A DNA stretch of 8,975 bases, from NCBI GenBank assembly GCA_021786815.1, contig JAJYMR010000037.1, positions 1 through 8,975 of the forward strand. Direction: 5' to 3'. A model generated the notes under the pieces. The model had not been told where the DNA came from, did not search any database, and worked only from the letters and a program-made list of their open reading frames with translations. Positions 6,172 to 8,975 of this stretch are shown here, in pieces. Made by a program: the position numbers and the translations under genes. Origin of the DNA: Deltaproteobacteria bacterium. Lineage in GTDB: Bacteria; Desulfobacterota; Binatia; Binatales; Binataceae. Position 1 is the first letter of the stretch. Every line of letters starts with the position of its first letter.

Positions 6172-7380
6172 ATGGCCGGGGATGCGCCGCTTTCAGGAAT
6201 AAAGGTGCTCGACCTTACGCGCTATCTCGCCGGTCCGTTTTGCACCCAGATTCTCGGCGATTATGGCGCCGAAGTGGTCAAAATCGAGCCGGTCGAGGGC
6301 GGACGCTCGGAGATGGGCAAATATTCCGGGCGCGACAGCTATTTCTTCCTGAGCGCCAACCGCTCCAAGAAAAGCCTGCAGTTGGACATCAAAAAGCCGG
6401 ACGGGCGCGAACTCCTGCTCAGGATGGCCGACGCCTGCGACGTCATCGTGGACAACTTCAGGCCCGGCGTGATGGAGGCGATGGGCCTCGGGCATGAGGC
6501 GCTCGCCGTCCGAAACCCGCGCATAATCACCTGTAACATCTCCGGCTTCGGTTCGAGCGGACCACTCAGGGACCATCCCGGCTTCGACCAGATTGCGCAG
6601 GGGATGTCTGGCCTGATGAGCGTCACGGGCACTGAGGAAAGCGGGCCTACGCGCGTTGGAATCGCCATCTGCGATCTTCTTGCGGGAATATTCGCCGCTC
6701 AAGGCATCCTGCTCGCCCTCCAGGCGCGCCATCGCACCGGCAAGGGTCAGCGCGTCGAAACTTCGCTGCTTGAATCGATCGTCGGCATCCTGAGCTGGTC
6801 GGCGGGCATCTACTTCGAAACCGGCAAATCCCCCCGCCCACAGGGCAACCATCATCCGCTCTCGGCCCCGCACGGCGTCTTTCACGCCTCGGACCGCCCG
6901 TTCAACATCGCGGTTGGAAACGAGGCGATGTGGCGCAAGTTCACGCGGGTAATCGGGACGCCCGGACTGGCCGACGACGAGCGCTTCACGACGGTCACCC
7001 TGCGCGTCAGAAACCGGGCCGCACTCAGCGCCGAGATAGACCGCGCGCTTGCCAGCCATCCGGCCGCCTACTGGATCGAGCTTCTCAACCACGAAGGCAT
7101 CCCGTCCGGTCCGATCCTGACAGTCGAGGAAATGTTTCAGCATCCGCAGATCGCCGCGCGCGAGATGCTGCTTCGGATGGCGCATCCTGTCCTTGGCACC
7201 TACCTGACGACCGGGCTTGCGGCGAAGCTTGCGGAAACGCCGGGAAGGATCTCGCGCCCACCGCTTTTGGGTGAGCATACCGACGAAGTGCTCGGGGAAT
7301 ACGGGATCGATCCAAAGGAAATCGCGCGGCTTCGCGCCGCCGGCGTGATCGGCGGGCAAAAAGAAACGGCCCGGGCATAA
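6172..7380 (+). CDS. Family III CoA-transferase (CaiB/BaiF type)
   Basis: This gene encodes 402 residues, the usual length for the family. Such enzymes move coenzyme A between carboxylic acids through an aspartyl-CoA mixed anhydride. The start ATG 6172 has GGGAGGG 7 nt upstream and places the family's N-terminal block, GIKVLDLTRYLAGPFCTQILGDYGAEVVKIE, at residues 9-39. Other hallmarks are NRSKKSLQLDIKKPDGR (63-79), DVIVDNFRPGVME (90-102), NISGFGSSGPLRDHPGFD (122-139) and the region ICDLLAGIFAAQGIL. There, Asp168 matches the catalytic Asp (169 in formyl-CoA transferase). The C-terminal part has NHHPLSAPHGVF, HEGIPSGPI and GEHTDEVL. The substrate is unknown: carnitine, oxalate, branched-chain, bile-acid and benzylsuccinate enzymes all share these motifs. 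It is alone on the plus strand, divergent from macA and convergent with rpoD, so no pathway partner is visible. Confidence 0.93.
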   Translation: MAGDAPLSGIKVLDLTRYLAGPFCTQILGDYGAEVVKIEPVEGGRSEMGKYSGRDSYFFLSANRSKKSLQLDIKKPDGRELLLRMADACDVIVDNFRPGVMEAMGLGHEALAVRNPRIITCNISGFGSSGPLRDHPGFDQIAQGMSGLMSVTGTEESGPTRVGIAICDLLAGIFAAQGILLALQARHRTGKGQRVETSLLESIVGILSWSAGIYFETGKSPRPQGNHHPLSAPHGVFHASDRPFNIAVGNEAMWRKFTRVIGTPGLADDERFTTVTLRVRNRAALSAEIDRALASHPAAYWIELLNHEGIPSGPILTVEEMFQHPQIAAREMLLRMAHPVLGTYLTTGLAAKLAETPGRISRPPLLGEHTDEVLGEYGIDPKEIARLRAAGVIGGQKETARA

Positions 7381-7393
7381 CGCTCCGGGCCGT
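7357..7393 (-). terminator. Probable Rho-independent terminator of rpoD inside the CoA-transferase 3' end
   Basis: The perfect inverted repeat ACGGCCCGG (7366-7374) / CCGGGCCGT (7385-7393) brackets a 10-nt loop. Read on the minus strand, it is followed by TTTCTTTTT (7366-7358), a good U-tract for the rpoD transcript that ends at 7418. Read on the plus strand, only a short TTT follows, so any bidirectional function is weaker. The hairpin includes the last five codons and the stop of the convergent gene. Confidence 0.72.
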
Positions 7394-7417
7394 CGGTTTC
7401 AGGAAAAAAGGGGCCTT

Positions 7418-8975
<1,558 letters not shown>

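Noticed and set aside
6193..7359. Minus-strand open frame of 388 aa opposite the CoA-transferase
   Set aside because: It lies entirely within a gene with clear CaiB/BaiF motifs on the other strand. Its composition is that of a shadow frame.

Overview
The window is a GC-rich (about 60% by eye) bacterial chromosomal segment. The sigma factor has the architecture of a housekeeping RpoD: a long acidic non-conserved region between regions 1.2 and 2. The neighbouring genes are a MacAB-type efflux pair, DUF1329 proteins and a family III CoA-transferase. Together these fit a Gram-negative, deltaproteobacteria-like or Binatota-like lineage. That assignment is an inference; no rRNA gene is present to confirm it.

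Layout, left to right. (1) Positions 1-2655, minus strand: a family of DUF1329 secreted proteins. One copy runs off the left edge (1-857), one is complete (1067-2362), and a roughly 33-codon C-terminal relic of a third copy (2552-2651) carries an in-frame stop. The first two copies align without a gap over all 857 shared coding bases. The complete gene has a strong Rho-independent terminator about 40 nt after its stop. The relic keeps a terminator at a similar distance. Both intact copies share a TTGACATCATAAGCC block and a GGGGGAGG ribosome binding site upstream. (2) Positions 2656-6001, minus strand: a macA-macB operon with a 7-bp gap. It encodes a periplasmic adaptor and an ABC/permease fusion. 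The macB stop codon lies almost against the DUF1329 relic, so the relic's terminator is probably where the macAB transcript now ends. (3) Positions 6002-6171: a divergent intergenic region. (4) Positions 6172-7380, plus strand: a CaiB/BaiF family III CoA-transferase. (5) Positions 7418-8975, minus strand: rpoD, with its N-terminus outside the window. It converges on the CoA-transferase, and its likely terminator lies in the last codons of that gene.

The macAB pair should form an inner-membrane, ATP-driven export complex that needs a TolC-like outer-membrane protein, which is not in the window. The DUF1329 proteins are predicted to be exported to the periplasm or envelope. A shared pathway with MacAB is possible but unproven, because terminators and candidate promoters separate the units. 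The most distinctive feature is the expanding and decaying DUF1329 tandem array. I see no mobile element, CRISPR array, tRNA or rRNA, and no convincing wholly new system.
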